From Lachnospiraceae bacterium (GTDB lineage: Bacteria; Bacillota; Clostridia; Lachnospirales; Lachnospiraceae), in NCBI GenBank assembly GCA_022845955.1, contig AP025576.1, positions 3,162,001-3,226,000 of the forward strand: 64,000 nt of DNA, given 5' to 3'. Below the pieces are notes generated by a model, which did no database searches, was not told the DNA's origin, and saw only the letters and a program-made list of their open reading frames with translations. The position numbers were made by a program, and so were the translations under genes. Below, piece after piece: positions 52,675 to 60,576 of the stretch; within the stretch, counting starts at the first letter, position 1, and the number at the start of each line of letters is the position of its first letter.

Positions 52675-54096
52675 ATGAGTGATCATAAGAAACCCAATTT
52701 GATTTACATTTTTGCCGACCAGCTCCGCTATTTCAGCCTGGGCTGTACAGGAGATGAAAATGCACTGACACCGAATATCGATGCCCTCTGCAAAGAGAGC
52801 TGCGATTTGTGCCAGGCCGTGTCAGGGCATCCTGTATGCGCACCCTATCGGGCCTCCCTCTTCACGGGAAAATACACGACCAGTACGGGCATGGTGATTA
52901 ATGAAATACGGATGAACCCCAATCATCATACGTTTGCAGATGTACTGGATGAAAACGGATATGAAACGGCGTATATCGGTAAGTGGCACATGTATGCTGC
53001 CGAACTTGGAAACCATTATGATGCGGAGAATTCCTATATACCTGCGGGTCCGGACAGACTTGGATTTAATGATTATTTTGCGGGCTATAATTTCCGGCAC
53101 GAGTATGAGGTGGGAACCGCTTACTATCATCTGGACAGCCCGGATAAAATATATTATGACAAATATGAACCGGATGCCCAGGTGGATATGACGATAGAGC
53201 AGCTGGAACGAATGTCGAAGGGGGAAAAACCCTTTGCTTTGTTCTTATCTGTGGGAACGCCACACGATCCCTGGGTGCCGGAAAATGTACCCGCAGAATA
53301 TCTGGAGCGCTTCAAAGACAAACAGTTTCACCTGCCACAAAACTATCTGCCGGACAATGATCCCCATGCGGATAACTGGGCAAAGCTGTCTGATGAGGAA
53401 CGCAGCAGTCTGACTGAGTGGATGCGTGTCTATTACGCTATGACTGCAAATCTGGATGACAATATCGGCCGCCTGATGACAGCCATCAAAAAGATGGGGC
53501 TGGAGGATAACTCGATTCTTGTTTTTACCTCCGACCATGGGGAACTGTTCGGCGCGCACGGAAGAAGAGCCAAAAATATTTTTTATGAAGAAGCGGTACG
53601 GGTTCCTTTTTTCATAAAATGGAAGGGACACTTGGAAGAGGGGACGAAGCGGGATTTTGTATTCAATACCGTTGATATCATGCCAAGCCTTTTATCCATG
53701 ATGGGACTGCCGGTGCCCGAAGAGGCAGAAGGCAGTGATTACAGCAGCTGCATTGAGGGGAAAACGGATACCGGGGAAGGCGCGCTTATGATGGGCACCG
53801 GACCGACCGCGGTGTTTGGTGACGGCAATGAGTGGAGAGCCTACCGTACAAAACAATATACCTATGCCGTATTCAAATCCGACGGGCAGGAGCTTCTGTT
53901 TGATAACCAGGCAGATCCTTATCAGATGCATAATCTGATCGGAGAACCCGGCTGTGAAGCGATTGCAGTTTCCCTGAAGGAGAAGATGTGGGCGAAAATG
54001 GAAGCCATCTCCGATACCTTTGAAAACAACACGTATTATGAAAAAAACTGGGTGGAAGATCGCCGGATTAAACGGACGGCAACCTTGACAGGCTGA
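52675..54096 (+). CDS. Cysteine-type sulfatase
   Basis: A 473-residue sulfatase. NLIYIFADQLRYFSLG at the start supplies a metal aspartate; HPVCAPYRASLFTGKY near residue 52 holds Cys55 in the CxPxR motif that must be matured to formylglycine; IGKWHM near 105 and FTSDHGELFGAHG near 290 complete the metal site. It lacks a signal peptide, so it should remove sulfate from sugars already imported by the LplABC genes directly upstream (21-nt gap). Maturation needs an anaerobic sulfatase-maturing enzyme, which is not in this window. It could also act on phosphonates or phosphates in rarer family members. Confidence 0.88.
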   Translation: MSDHKKPNLIYIFADQLRYFSLGCTGDENALTPNIDALCKESCDLCQAVSGHPVCAPYRASLFTGKYTTSTGMVINEIRMNPNHHTFADVLDENGYETAYIGKWHMYAAELGNHYDAENSYIPAGPDRLGFNDYFAGYNFRHEYEVGTAYYHLDSPDKIYYDKYEPDAQVDMTIEQLERMSKGEKPFALFLSVGTPHDPWVPENVPAEYLERFKDKQFHLPQNYLPDNDPHADNWAKLSDEERSSLTEWMRVYYAMTANLDDNIGRLMTAIKKMGLEDNSILVFTSDHGELFGAHGRRAKNIFYEEAVRVPFFIKWKGHLEEGTKRDFVFNTVDIMPSLLSMMGLPVPEEAEGSDYSSCIEGKTDTGEGALMMGTGPTAVFGDGNEWRAYRTKQYTYAVFKSDGQELLFDNQADPYQMHNLIGEPGCEAIAVSLKEKMWAKMEAISDTFENNTYYEKNWVEDRRIKRTATLTG

Positions 54097-54125
54097 ACGG
54101 TAGCACGGGAAAGACCGAAATTGAT

Positions 54126-54157
54126 CATAAATCTTTTTCTTCATAAATCTTTTTCTT
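54126..54157 (+). repeat. Tandem 16-bp duplication after the sulfatase gene
   Basis: CATAAATCTTTTTCTT occurs back to back at 54126-54141 and 54142-54157. Confidence 0.9.
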
Positions 54158-54401
54158 CGTTGAAAGAATAGTATGTTTATGCTAGAATCAAGATGAGCAA
54201 TGAATTCAATATCTCTGATTATCTTTTATTTCATGATCCGTGCCTTAAGAAGGCCGGTATCTGATGCATGGTATCGTCTATGGGTACCTTGGCATACATG
54301 GACATGTATGTTGATGCATGAACTCCTTGCTGACAATTAAATAAGCGGGGAGGAGGATAGGCGCTGCTTCTCTCTGCGTACAAAGAAAGAGAGGAACGCC
54401 T
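54158..54401 (+). other. Spacer before the Rpn gene
   Basis: Together with 54097-54157 this is about 305 bp without a gene. It is AT-rich near 54160-54240 (TATGTTTATGCTAGAAT could hold a promoter). A short CATG-rich run (ACATGGACATGTATGT near 54300) is the only other pattern. AGAGAGGA precedes the next start. Confidence 0.4.
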
Positions 54402-55295
54402 ATGGAACATAAAACGGTTACAGCGATGGCGGAGCAGGCCCTGCCAGACGGATATCAGTTTAACCTGAGCGATTTTGCCTTATTTTTAGCAGTGATGAAA
54501 AATAAGGTTGCCTATGAGAGTACCCTGAGTATCATACTTGGCGAGCCGGACTTAAAACTGGAAGAAGTGAAGGTGGAGCAGGTGGTGCTTAACAAATCGG
54601 GAAAACGTGCAATTCGGCTGGATGCATGGGCACGTGACGGCCAAAACCGGCAGTTTAATACGGAAATGCAGAATGATTCCAAAAATGATAACTTACGAAA
54701 AAGGAGCCGTTTTTACCAGGGATTATTGGATACGCCGGTTTTAAAATCGGGAAAACATACCAAATACCGTTACCTGCCTTCCACTATCATAATTTTCATC
54801 ACACAAGAGGACATTTTTCACCACGATCTGGCCATGTATACGTTCACGGAGCAGTGTGAAGAAATAGCCGGCCTGCATCTGGAGGATGGGACAAAAAAGA
54901 TATTTCTGAATATGGCCAGTAAAAGCGGAAATCCAGAGTTGGTGAGTCTTCTGCAGTATATGAAGAATACAACACTGGATAATCCGGAAATACTGGTAAA
55001 GGATAAAAGGATAATCAAATTGGATCGTATTGTAAAAGAGGTAAAACAATCGGAAGAATGGGAGGCTGTAAAGATGAATATTCTTGAGATTGGAATCGAA
55101 AAAGGGAAAGCTGAGGGAAAGGCTGAGGGAAAGGCTGAGGACATATTAGCACTGCTTGGGGATTTGGGAGAAATCCCTATGGAATTACGAAGAAAAATTC
55201 TTTCAGAGACGGACTTAAATTTATTGTCAAAGTGGCTCAAGGAAGCGGCCAGAGCTAAAAATGTCGGTGATTTTGTAGGGAGGACAGGTTTGTAA
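54402..55295 (+). CDS. Rpn-family nuclease / PD-(D/E)XK transposase-like protein
   Basis: A 297-residue protein of the Rpn/PDDEXK_2 group: FALFLAVMKNKVAYESTLSI near residue 30, AIRLDAWARDGQNRQFNTEMQ near 65 (in parts IRLDAWARD and FNTEMQND), giving the D and ExQ residues of a PD-(D/E)XK active site, then a charged helical tail with a Gly/Lys/Ala/Glu repeat (EKGKAEGKAEGKAED). Members promote DNA cleavage and recombination and occur in several copies in Lachnospiraceae. No terminal inverted repeats flank it, so it is not by itself an insertion sequence. Its last codons lie in a 30-bp tandem repeat. Confidence 0.85.
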   Translation: MEHKTVTAMAEQALPDGYQFNLSDFALFLAVMKNKVAYESTLSIILGEPDLKLEEVKVEQVVLNKSGKRAIRLDAWARDGQNRQFNTEMQNDSKNDNLRKRSRFYQGLLDTPVLKSGKHTKYRYLPSTIIIFITQEDIFHHDLAMYTFTEQCEEIAGLHLEDGTKKIFLNMASKSGNPELVSLLQYMKNTTLDNPEILVKDKRIIKLDRIVKEVKQSEEWEAVKMNILEIGIEKGKAEGKAEGKAEDILALLGDLGEIPMELRRKILSETDLNLLSKWLKEAARAKNVGDFVGRTGL

Positions 55296-55331
55296 ATGGC
55301 TCATATAGGGAGGACAGGTTTGTAAATGGCT
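55276..55331 (+). repeat. 30-bp tandem repeat at the end of the Rpn gene
   Basis: TAGGGAGGACAGGTTTGTAA plus ATGGCT (26 bp) occurs at 55276-55301 and 55306-55331. The first copy contains the stop codon of the Rpn gene. Confidence 0.9.
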
Positions 55332-55359
55332 TGCATTCCTCAAAAGGCCATGGTATAAT
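55331..55359 (+). promoter_or_regulatory. Promoter of the ABC-F leader
   Basis: TTGCAT (55331-55336), 17 bp, TATAAT (55354-55359) with a TG extension (TGGTATAAT). It is one of the best promoters in the window and would start an mRNA with a ~585-nt leader before the ABC-F gene. Confidence 0.7.
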
Positions 55360-55394
55360 AAGAGAAATTCGGAAACATTCAGGAAGGAAAAAAG

Positions 55395-55556
55395 ATGGTC
55401 GGTTTTATCCATGATAATACAATTTTAGACAGATTACCGATATCCCTGTCAGGAATTACGCATGTATTTTCCAGGGTTACAGGTGGAGTCTGCCCAAAAT
55501 TGCATAGTTGGAAGAGAGTAACCGACATCGGCCCTGTGAAGCGGCCGGAGGTCTGA
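55395..55556 (+). CDS. Candidate 53-residue ORF in the ABC-F leader
   Basis: ATG 55395 has AGGAAGG 9 nt upstream and lies about 30 nt after the presumed transcription start. It reads MVGFIHDNTILDRLPISL... and ends KRPEV at TGA 55554-55556. No family recognised. In the leader of an ABC-F gene it may act as a translated regulatory ORF whose ribosomes report on antibiotic stress. Confidence 0.4.
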   Translation: MVGFIHDNTILDRLPISLSGITHVFSRVTGGVCPKLHSWKRVTDIGPVKRPEV

Positions 55557-55652
55557 ACTGTTTTTGAATGGAAGATAATTGCTGTGTCCCCAAGAGCCGG
55601 TGCATCTGTTTAGTTAGTTGCCCGCGGAAACAAAAGGGCGGAACAGCAGGAA

Positions 55653-55700
55653 ATGAAAGAACGGATCCGGAGGTTATTTCTCTCCGGGTCTTTTTTGTAA
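55653..55700 (+). CDS. Candidate 15-residue leader peptide overlapping a terminator
   Basis: ATG 55653 reads MKERIRRLFLSGSFL and stops at 55700. Its codons span the whole terminator hairpin at 55664-55696, so a ribosome moving along or stalled on it would decide whether the hairpin forms. The ribosome site (AGCAGG) is only fair. Confidence 0.4.
   Translation: MKERIRRLFLSGSFL
55664..55696 (+). terminator. Leader terminator 1 (attenuator) before the ABC-F gene
   Basis: GATCCGGAG (55664-55672) pairs with CTCCGGGTC (55682-55690), one G-U pair, followed by six T. It lies 255 bp upstream of the ABC-F start, with no gene ending just before it. Confidence 0.7.
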
Positions 55701-55752
55701 TAGGAATAATCCGTCCGTTTTTTTGTGGGAAGGGATAGGATGTAAAAGCGGG

Positions 55753-55788
55753 AAGGCCCTGACAGTTTATGCTGCCGGAGCCTTTTTT
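55753..55788 (+). terminator. Leader terminator 2 before the ABC-F gene
   Basis: AAGGCCCTGACAG (55753-55765) pairs imperfectly with CTGCCGGAGCCTT (55772-55784), two mismatches and one G-U, followed by T. It is a second possible stop in the same leader. Confidence 0.5.
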
Positions 55789-55950
55789 CGTACGGATTGT
55801 GAGAGTAGTGCGCTTTGCCGCAGCGGGCGTTTTGCGGAAAAGACAGGGAGAGGGACCGGACGCCATAAAGGAGGAAAATTCCTCTGCTCGCCAGAGGGCA
55901 AATTTCTGAAGAAATTGCATTTTGCTCCGCAAAACAAGGAGGAAAAAAGA

Positions 55951-58011
55951 ATGATACAAGCAGCATGCAGTCAGGTCAAAAAATATTATGGAGTCCAGCT
56001 TGTCCTGGAAAATATTACGTTTGAGGTACAGGATGGGGAACGTGTCGCCATAATCGGAAAAAACGGAAGCGGAAAATCAACGATATTAAAGCTGATCACC
56101 CGACAGGAATCACCGGATGCAGGAACGGTTTCCATTCGTAAAAATACGGTGACCGGCTATCTGGAACAGATTCCGGAATATGAAGAGGGAATGACAGTGA
56201 GCCAGGTCTGCCGTCTGGCTTTTGAAAAGCTGGACGGGATAAGGGAAGAAATGACAGTCCTGGAAAAGAGGATGGAAGAACTTACGTGCAAAGGGACGCT
56301 TTCGGAAGAAGAAACGAACCGGCTGGAAGCTATCCTGAAACGGTATACAAGTCTGCAGACGCAGTATGAAACGGAAGGCGGATATGAAACGGAAGAACGT
56401 TTTTCCAGAATCTGTACGGGCCTTAAGCTGTCGGAATCCTTTCTGAAAGCGGAATTCGGAAGGCTGAGCGGAGGGGAAAAAACGCTGGTATGTCTGGCAA
56501 AAACACTGCTCCAGGAGCCGGATCTTCTGATTCTGGACGAACCGACCAACCATTTGGATATGTCCATGCTGCAGTGGCTGGAGGAATATCTGAAAACGTA
56601 CCGGGGAACCGTACTCCTGGTTTCCCATGACCGATGCTTCCTGGATGCTGTGGTAACAAGAACCCTGGAAGTGGAAAATGGAGTGATAGAGGAATATCCG
56701 GGAAACTATTCCTATTACCTGGAAGAAAAGGAACGCCGTATGCAGCTGCAGCAGGAGGCTTATAAAGAACAGCAGAAGCAGATCAAGAGCATGGAAAAAG
56801 CAATCCGGGATATGCGTATCTGGGCAGCCCAGGGCGATAATGAAAAAATGTTCCAGCGGGCGGCTTCCATGCAGAAGCGTCTGGATCGTATGGACAAAGT
56901 GGAACGGCCGCAAAAGGAAGGGCCGGGAATGCGGGTCGCCTTTGAACAGGGGGAACGTTCCGGTAAGGATGTCCTTCATCTGGAAGGCGTAGCAAAACAA
57001 TTCGGTGAAAAGCAGCTTTTCCGTAACCTTTCCTTGGATGTGCGTTATAAAGAGCATGTTGCGCTCCTTGGCAGAAATGGCTGCGGCAAGACCACCCTTC
57101 TTAAAATGGTCCTGGGTGAGATCCCTGCGGATGAGGGAAGCATCCGTCTGGGCAGCAGCGTAACGATTGGCTATCTCCCTCAGCAGGTACATTTTCCGAA
57201 GGAGGATGTAAGTGTCCTGGAAGCCTTTCGGGATGGGCTGGTCATCGGGGAAGGAAAAGCCAGGGAAGAGCTTTCCCGCTACTTGTTTACAGGGGAAAGC
57301 GTATTCAAAAAAGTGGCCAATCTGTCCGGCGGGGAAAAGAGCCGATTGTATCTTGCAAGGTTGATGCAGACGGGGATTTATACGGCGGAGAGCACCCCGG
57401 TGTATGGTGAAGGCGGCCAGGGGGATGGCAGCGGGAAAATAAATTTTCTGATCCTGGATGAGCCTACGAACCATCTGGATATCACGTCCAGGGAAAATCT
57501 GGAAACCGCCCTGGAACAGTTTAAAGGGACACTGCTGATCGTCTCCCATGATCGTTACTTCCTGAACAAAATGGCGACCAGAATTGTGGAAATGACGGAG
57601 GAAGGGATAGGCAGCTACCAGGGAAATTATGAATATTACAAGCAGGAGAAGGCGAAGAAAGAAGCGGCTTGCGGGGAAGCATTAAGAAGAGAAGCATCGG
57701 AAAATGGCAGAAGAACGGTGCCGGACAGGAAGGGAGATGGAGAAGGCCGCACTGCCGCTAAGAAAACCGCTCCGACTGAAGAATACCCGGTTCAGCCGGA
57801 AGAAAAAAGTAAGGGAAAAAACCAATTTCGACAGAAGCAGCTGGAACAGGAAATCAAAGTACTGGAAGAAGAGAAACGCAGCTGTGAAAAGGATATCCTT
57901 CTTGCCGGTGCCGATTATGAGAGGCTTATGGCGCTGGAGGAACGAAAAAGGGAAGCGGAGCGGGAAATAGAAGAAAAAATGGAGGAATGGCTGCTGCTGA
58001 CAGAAGGATAA
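55951..58011 (+). CDS. ABC-F ATPase (ribosome-protection type)
   Basis: A 686-residue protein with two ABC domains and no membrane segment. Walker A: GKNGSGKST near 37 and GRNGCGKTT near 377; signatures LSGGEKTLVCLAKTL and LSGGEKSRLYLARLM; both Walker B motifs read LILDEPTNHLD. The linker between them (about 255-310, charged, QQEAYKEQQKQIKSMEKAI then RRAASMQKRLDRMDKV-like) is the arm that reaches the peptidyl-transferase centre. Odd: about 20 extra residues (VYGEGGQGDGSGK) between signature and Walker B of domain 2. A coiled C-terminal extension is present. Start at MIQAACSQV set by AAGGAGG. Upstream is a long leader with two terminators, the mode by which antibiotic-inducible ABC-F genes are often controlled. 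Drug class unknown. Confidence 0.9.
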   Translation: MIQAACSQVKKYYGVQLVLENITFEVQDGERVAIIGKNGSGKSTILKLITRQESPDAGTVSIRKNTVTGYLEQIPEYEEGMTVSQVCRLAFEKLDGIREEMTVLEKRMEELTCKGTLSEEETNRLEAILKRYTSLQTQYETEGGYETEERFSRICTGLKLSESFLKAEFGRLSGGEKTLVCLAKTLLQEPDLLILDEPTNHLDMSMLQWLEEYLKTYRGTVLLVSHDRCFLDAVVTRTLEVENGVIEEYPGNYSYYLEEKERRMQLQQEAYKEQQKQIKSMEKAIRDMRIWAAQGDNEKMFQRAASMQKRLDRMDKVERPQKEGPGMRVAFEQGERSGKDVLHLEGVAKQFGEKQLFRNLSLDVRYKEHVALLGRNGCGKTTLLKMVLGEIPADEGSIRLGSSVTIGYLPQQVHFPKEDVSVLEAFRDGLVIGEGKAREELSRYLFTGESVFKKVANLSGGEKSRLYLARLMQTGIYTAESTPVYGEGGQGDGSGKINFLILDEPTNHLDITSRENLETALEQFKGTLLIVSHDRYFLNKMATRIVEMTEEGIGSYQGNYEYYKQEKAKKEAACGEALRREASENGRRTVPDRKGDGEGRTAAKKTAPTEEYPVQPEEKSKGKNQFRQKQLEQEIKVLEEEKRSCEKDILLAGADYERLMALEERKREAEREIEEKMEEWLLLTEG

Positions 58012-58049
58012 CCCGATGTTGTTTGTAAGTACATTAGAAAATTTGCCGG

Positions 58050-58078
58050 TTGACAATAATGGTACTATATAGTACTAT
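58050..58078 (+). promoter_or_regulatory. Promoter with perfect operator palindrome for marR
   Basis: TTGACA (58050-58055), 17 bp, TACTAT (58073-58078). GTACTATATAGTAC (58062-58075), a perfect 14-bp palindrome, fills the space between the boxes and touches the -10: the standard place for MarR self-repression. Confidence 0.75.
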
Positions 58079-58098
58079 TCTATATAGGAGGAAAAAGC

Positions 58099-58530
58099 GT
58101 GAGAGCAACGAACGGAGGATTTTTAATTTCTCAGGTAAAGCAGGTACAGGGCAGAGTCTTTGATGCCATGCTGCAGGACGCGGGGATTGAAGAATTTAAC
58201 GGTGCCCAGGGGCGTATCCTCTATATTCTGTGGCAGGAGGACAATATGCCGATTGTGGAGCTCTCCCGGCGCACCGGACTGGCTAAGACCACTCTGACAG
58301 GAATGCTTGACAGAATGGAAGAAAAGGGATTTCTGGAAAGATGCTTTGACAAAAAGGACCGCCGTCAGGTGAGGATCGTCCTTACGGACAAAGCGAAGGA
58401 GCTGAATGACAAATACAACCAGGTTTCCGATGCCATGAGCGAACGTTTTTACCAGGGCTTTACCGATACGGAGATAGAACAGTTTGAAGAGACTCTGGAG
58501 CGGATACTCCGGAATCTCACCCAGGGATAA
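58099..58530 (+). CDS. MarR-family transcriptional regulator
   Basis: A 143-residue winged-helix regulator: IVELSRRTGLAKTTLTGMLDRM near residue 52 (in parts) is the recognition helix region and DRRQVRIVLTDKAKEL near 97 the wing. The start is GTG with AGGAGG 7 nt upstream. A 14-bp palindrome within its promoter suggests it represses its own operon, including the flavin-binding protein gene 14 nt downstream. MarR proteins respond to phenolics, oxidants or drugs; the ligand is unknown. Confidence 0.9.
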   Translation: MRATNGGFLISQVKQVQGRVFDAMLQDAGIEEFNGAQGRILYILWQEDNMPIVELSRRTGLAKTTLTGMLDRMEEKGFLERCFDKKDRRQVRIVLTDKAKELNDKYNQVSDAMSERFYQGFTDTEIEQFEETLERILRNLTQG

Positions 58531-58544
58531 GGAGGGAAATTCCT

Positions 58545-58988
58545 ATGCAGCAATCCATAAAGAATGATATCCGCAGGCTTGTGGAGAAATCAGGAAAGGT
58601 CTATGTATCCTCTGTGAATGAGGAAGGCTTTCCCAATACAAAGGCTATGTTTGCCCGTGATCATGATGGCATGAAGGTGCATTATATGTCTACTAATTAT
58701 TCTTCCTTGCGGGTCAGTCAGTTTATGAATAACCCCAAGGCATGTATTTACTACTGCAATGAGCGCTTTTTTAAAGGGCTGATGTTTACCGGGACAATGG
58801 AGGTGTGCACAGACCGGGAAACAAGGGAAAGGATCTGGCGTAACGGGGATGAAATGTATTATCCCAAGGGTGTGGACGATGAGGATTACTGTGTGTTGCG
58901 GTTTACTGCGGAGAAAGGTAATTACTACCATAATCTGACAAAAGAGCTGTTTCCGGTGGAGGAACTGGAGGAAGAAAGCGAGGGGTAA
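58545..58988 (+). CDS. Pyridoxamine 5'-phosphate oxidase-like flavin-binding protein
   Basis: A 147-residue split-barrel protein: VEKSGKVYVSSVNEEGFPNTKAM near the N-terminus and VHYMSTNYSSLRVSQFMNNPKACIYY around residue 47 (quoted in parts) match the FMN-binding PNPOx-like/general stress protein 26 family. The reducing partner and substrate are unknown; true PNP oxidase is unlikely since the enzyme is short. It is in an operon with marR and is likely induced by whatever releases MarR. It is followed by a strong hairpin. Confidence 0.85.
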   Translation: MQQSIKNDIRRLVEKSGKVYVSSVNEEGFPNTKAMFARDHDGMKVHYMSTNYSSLRVSQFMNNPKACIYYCNERFFKGLMFTGTMEVCTDRETRERIWRNGDEMYYPKGVDDEDYCVLRFTAEKGNYYHNLTKELFPVEELEEESEG

Positions 58989-59123
58989 ACCATGCCATAC
59001 ATACAGCTGGAGGATTTACAATTATTTCTTGTATAAAAACCAAATTTATGATAAAGTAAACATCGACTGGAAATGAAGTTCTTCCATGGTACCGGATGCA
59101 TACGGATACCTAAACCGCTTGAC

Positions 59124-59171
59124 AGCTGATGACTTCTGCGACATTTATTCGCAGGGGCATCAGCTTTTTTT
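59124..59171 (+). terminator. Terminator between the flavin-protein and antiporter genes
   Basis: AGCTGATG (59124-59131) pairs with CATCAGCT (59158-59165), with an inner CTGCGA/TCGCAG stem, followed by T. It lies 37 bp before the antiporter start, so the antiporter needs a promoter in the short gap or read-through. Confidence 0.85.
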
Positions 59172-59207
59172 ATGTCGGCATAAGCCGTAAAACAGGAGGA
59201 GAATACG

Positions 59208-60383
59208 ATGTTATTAAGTTTGGCTTTGATTTTTTTATGCGGTCTGGCGCTGGGAGGGGTTTTCCGTGCGCTGCGGCTGCCCCAGCTCTTGGGAATGCTG
59301 CTTACCGGGATATTGCTGGGGCCTTGTGTCCTGAATCTGCTTGATGATTCCATTCTTACCATGTCTGCTGATTTACGGCAGATCGCCCTTATTATAATCC
59401 TTACCAGGGCGGGATTGAACCTGGATCTGGAGGACTTGAAAAAAGTAGGAAGGCCGGCGGCACTTCTGTGCTTTGTCCCCGCGACCTTTGAAATTGTGGG
59501 TATGCTGCTTCTGGCGCCCCGGCTTCTTGGAATCAGCCTGCTGGAGGCTGCCATTATGGGGACCGTGGTGGCGGCAGTCTCTCCGGCGGTAGTGGTTCCG
59601 GGCATGCTGAAGCTTATGGAAGAGGGCTACGGAACAAAGAAGAGCATCCCCCAGATGATTATGGCGGGGGCATCGGTGGATGATGTGTTTGTTATCGTCC
59701 TTTTTACTTCGTTTACCAGTCTTGCGGGTGGCGGGAAAATCTCCGCCTGGGATTTTGTCCGGATACCTACTTCCATAGTGCTGGGACTGGCGGGAGGGAT
59801 CCTGTGCGGTATCGTGCTTGCCGTTTTTTTCCGGAAAGTCCATATGAGAGACAGTGTCAAGGTCATTATTATTCTGAGTCTGTCCTTTCTGCTCGTTACC
59901 CTGGAGCATTCCTTGACCGGTATTGTGGGCTTTTCCGGATTGCTTGCGGTAATGAGCATGGGAGCCGCCCTGCAGAAAGGCAGAAAAGAAGCGGCCGTGA
60001 GACTGTCCACCAAATATTCCAAGCTGTGGGTGGCGGCGGAGCTGCTGCTGTTTGTCCTGGTGGGCGCTGCGGTGGATATTCCTTATGCGTTCGGAGCAGG
60101 TGTCGCTGCGATAGCTGTGATTCTGGGAGTCCTTGTATTCCGTATGCTGGGAGTCCTGGTCTGCCTGCTGGGGACGGATTTGAACAAAAAGGAGAAGCTG
60201 TTTGGCATGTTTGCCTATATGCCGAAGGCCACCGTGCAGGCAGCAATCGGTTCCGTTCCTCTGGCTATGGGGCTGGCATGCGGAAATATGGTTCTCACGG
60301 TAGCCGTACTTGCGATTTTGATCACTGCCCCTGTAGGAGCTTTTCTGATTGACAGTACTTATAAAAAGCTTCTCAGCCGATAG
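59208..60383 (+). CDS. Cation:proton antiporter, CPA2-like
   Basis: A 391-residue membrane protein with about 12 membrane segments. RLPQLLGMLLTGILLGPCVL near the start, ILTRAGLNLDLEDLKKVGRP near 65, VVAAVSPAVVVPGML near 122 and MAGASVDDVFVIVLF near 155 with the paired aspartates of the ion site fit sodium or potassium/proton antiporters. No TrkA-type regulatory domain is fused to it. CAGGAGGAG precedes the ATG. Confidence 0.88.
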   Translation: MLLSLALIFLCGLALGGVFRALRLPQLLGMLLTGILLGPCVLNLLDDSILTMSADLRQIALIIILTRAGLNLDLEDLKKVGRPAALLCFVPATFEIVGMLLLAPRLLGISLLEAAIMGTVVAAVSPAVVVPGMLKLMEEGYGTKKSIPQMIMAGASVDDVFVIVLFTSFTSLAGGGKISAWDFVRIPTSIVLGLAGGILCGIVLAVFFRKVHMRDSVKVIIILSLSFLLVTLEHSLTGIVGFSGLLAVMSMGAALQKGRKEAAVRLSTKYSKLWVAAELLLFVLVGAAVDIPYAFGAGVAAIAVILGVLVFRMLGVLVCLLGTDLNKKEKLFGMFAYMPKATVQAAIGSVPLAMGLACGNMVLTVAVLAILITAPVGAFLIDSTYKKLLSR

Positions 60384-60432
60384 GAGATAACCTGGTCCTG
60401 CAAATAAAGTCTCACTGTTCCCTGTTCTATGA

Positions 60433-60438
60433 TACAAT
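60433..60438 (+). promoter_or_regulatory. Extended -10 of the ABC exporter genes
   Basis: TGATACAAT (hexamer 60433-60438), no good -35. It is identical in sequence to the -10 of hicAB. Confidence 0.45.
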
Positions 60439-60576
60439 AGATGGGGGAAGTGCAAAAGAGCCATGGGAACAAAGGGAAAATGGCGGGATATTCCCGGAAC
60501 AGATAAAATGATTACTTCCTGAAAAGACTGGTATAAAAACCTGCCTGTTTCAGGAACAGCAGGAGACGGAATTGTG

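Noticed and set aside
54402..55295. Insertion sequence
   Set aside because: The Rpn-type gene has no terminal inverted repeats or target-site duplication; the nearby repeats are local tandem copies.
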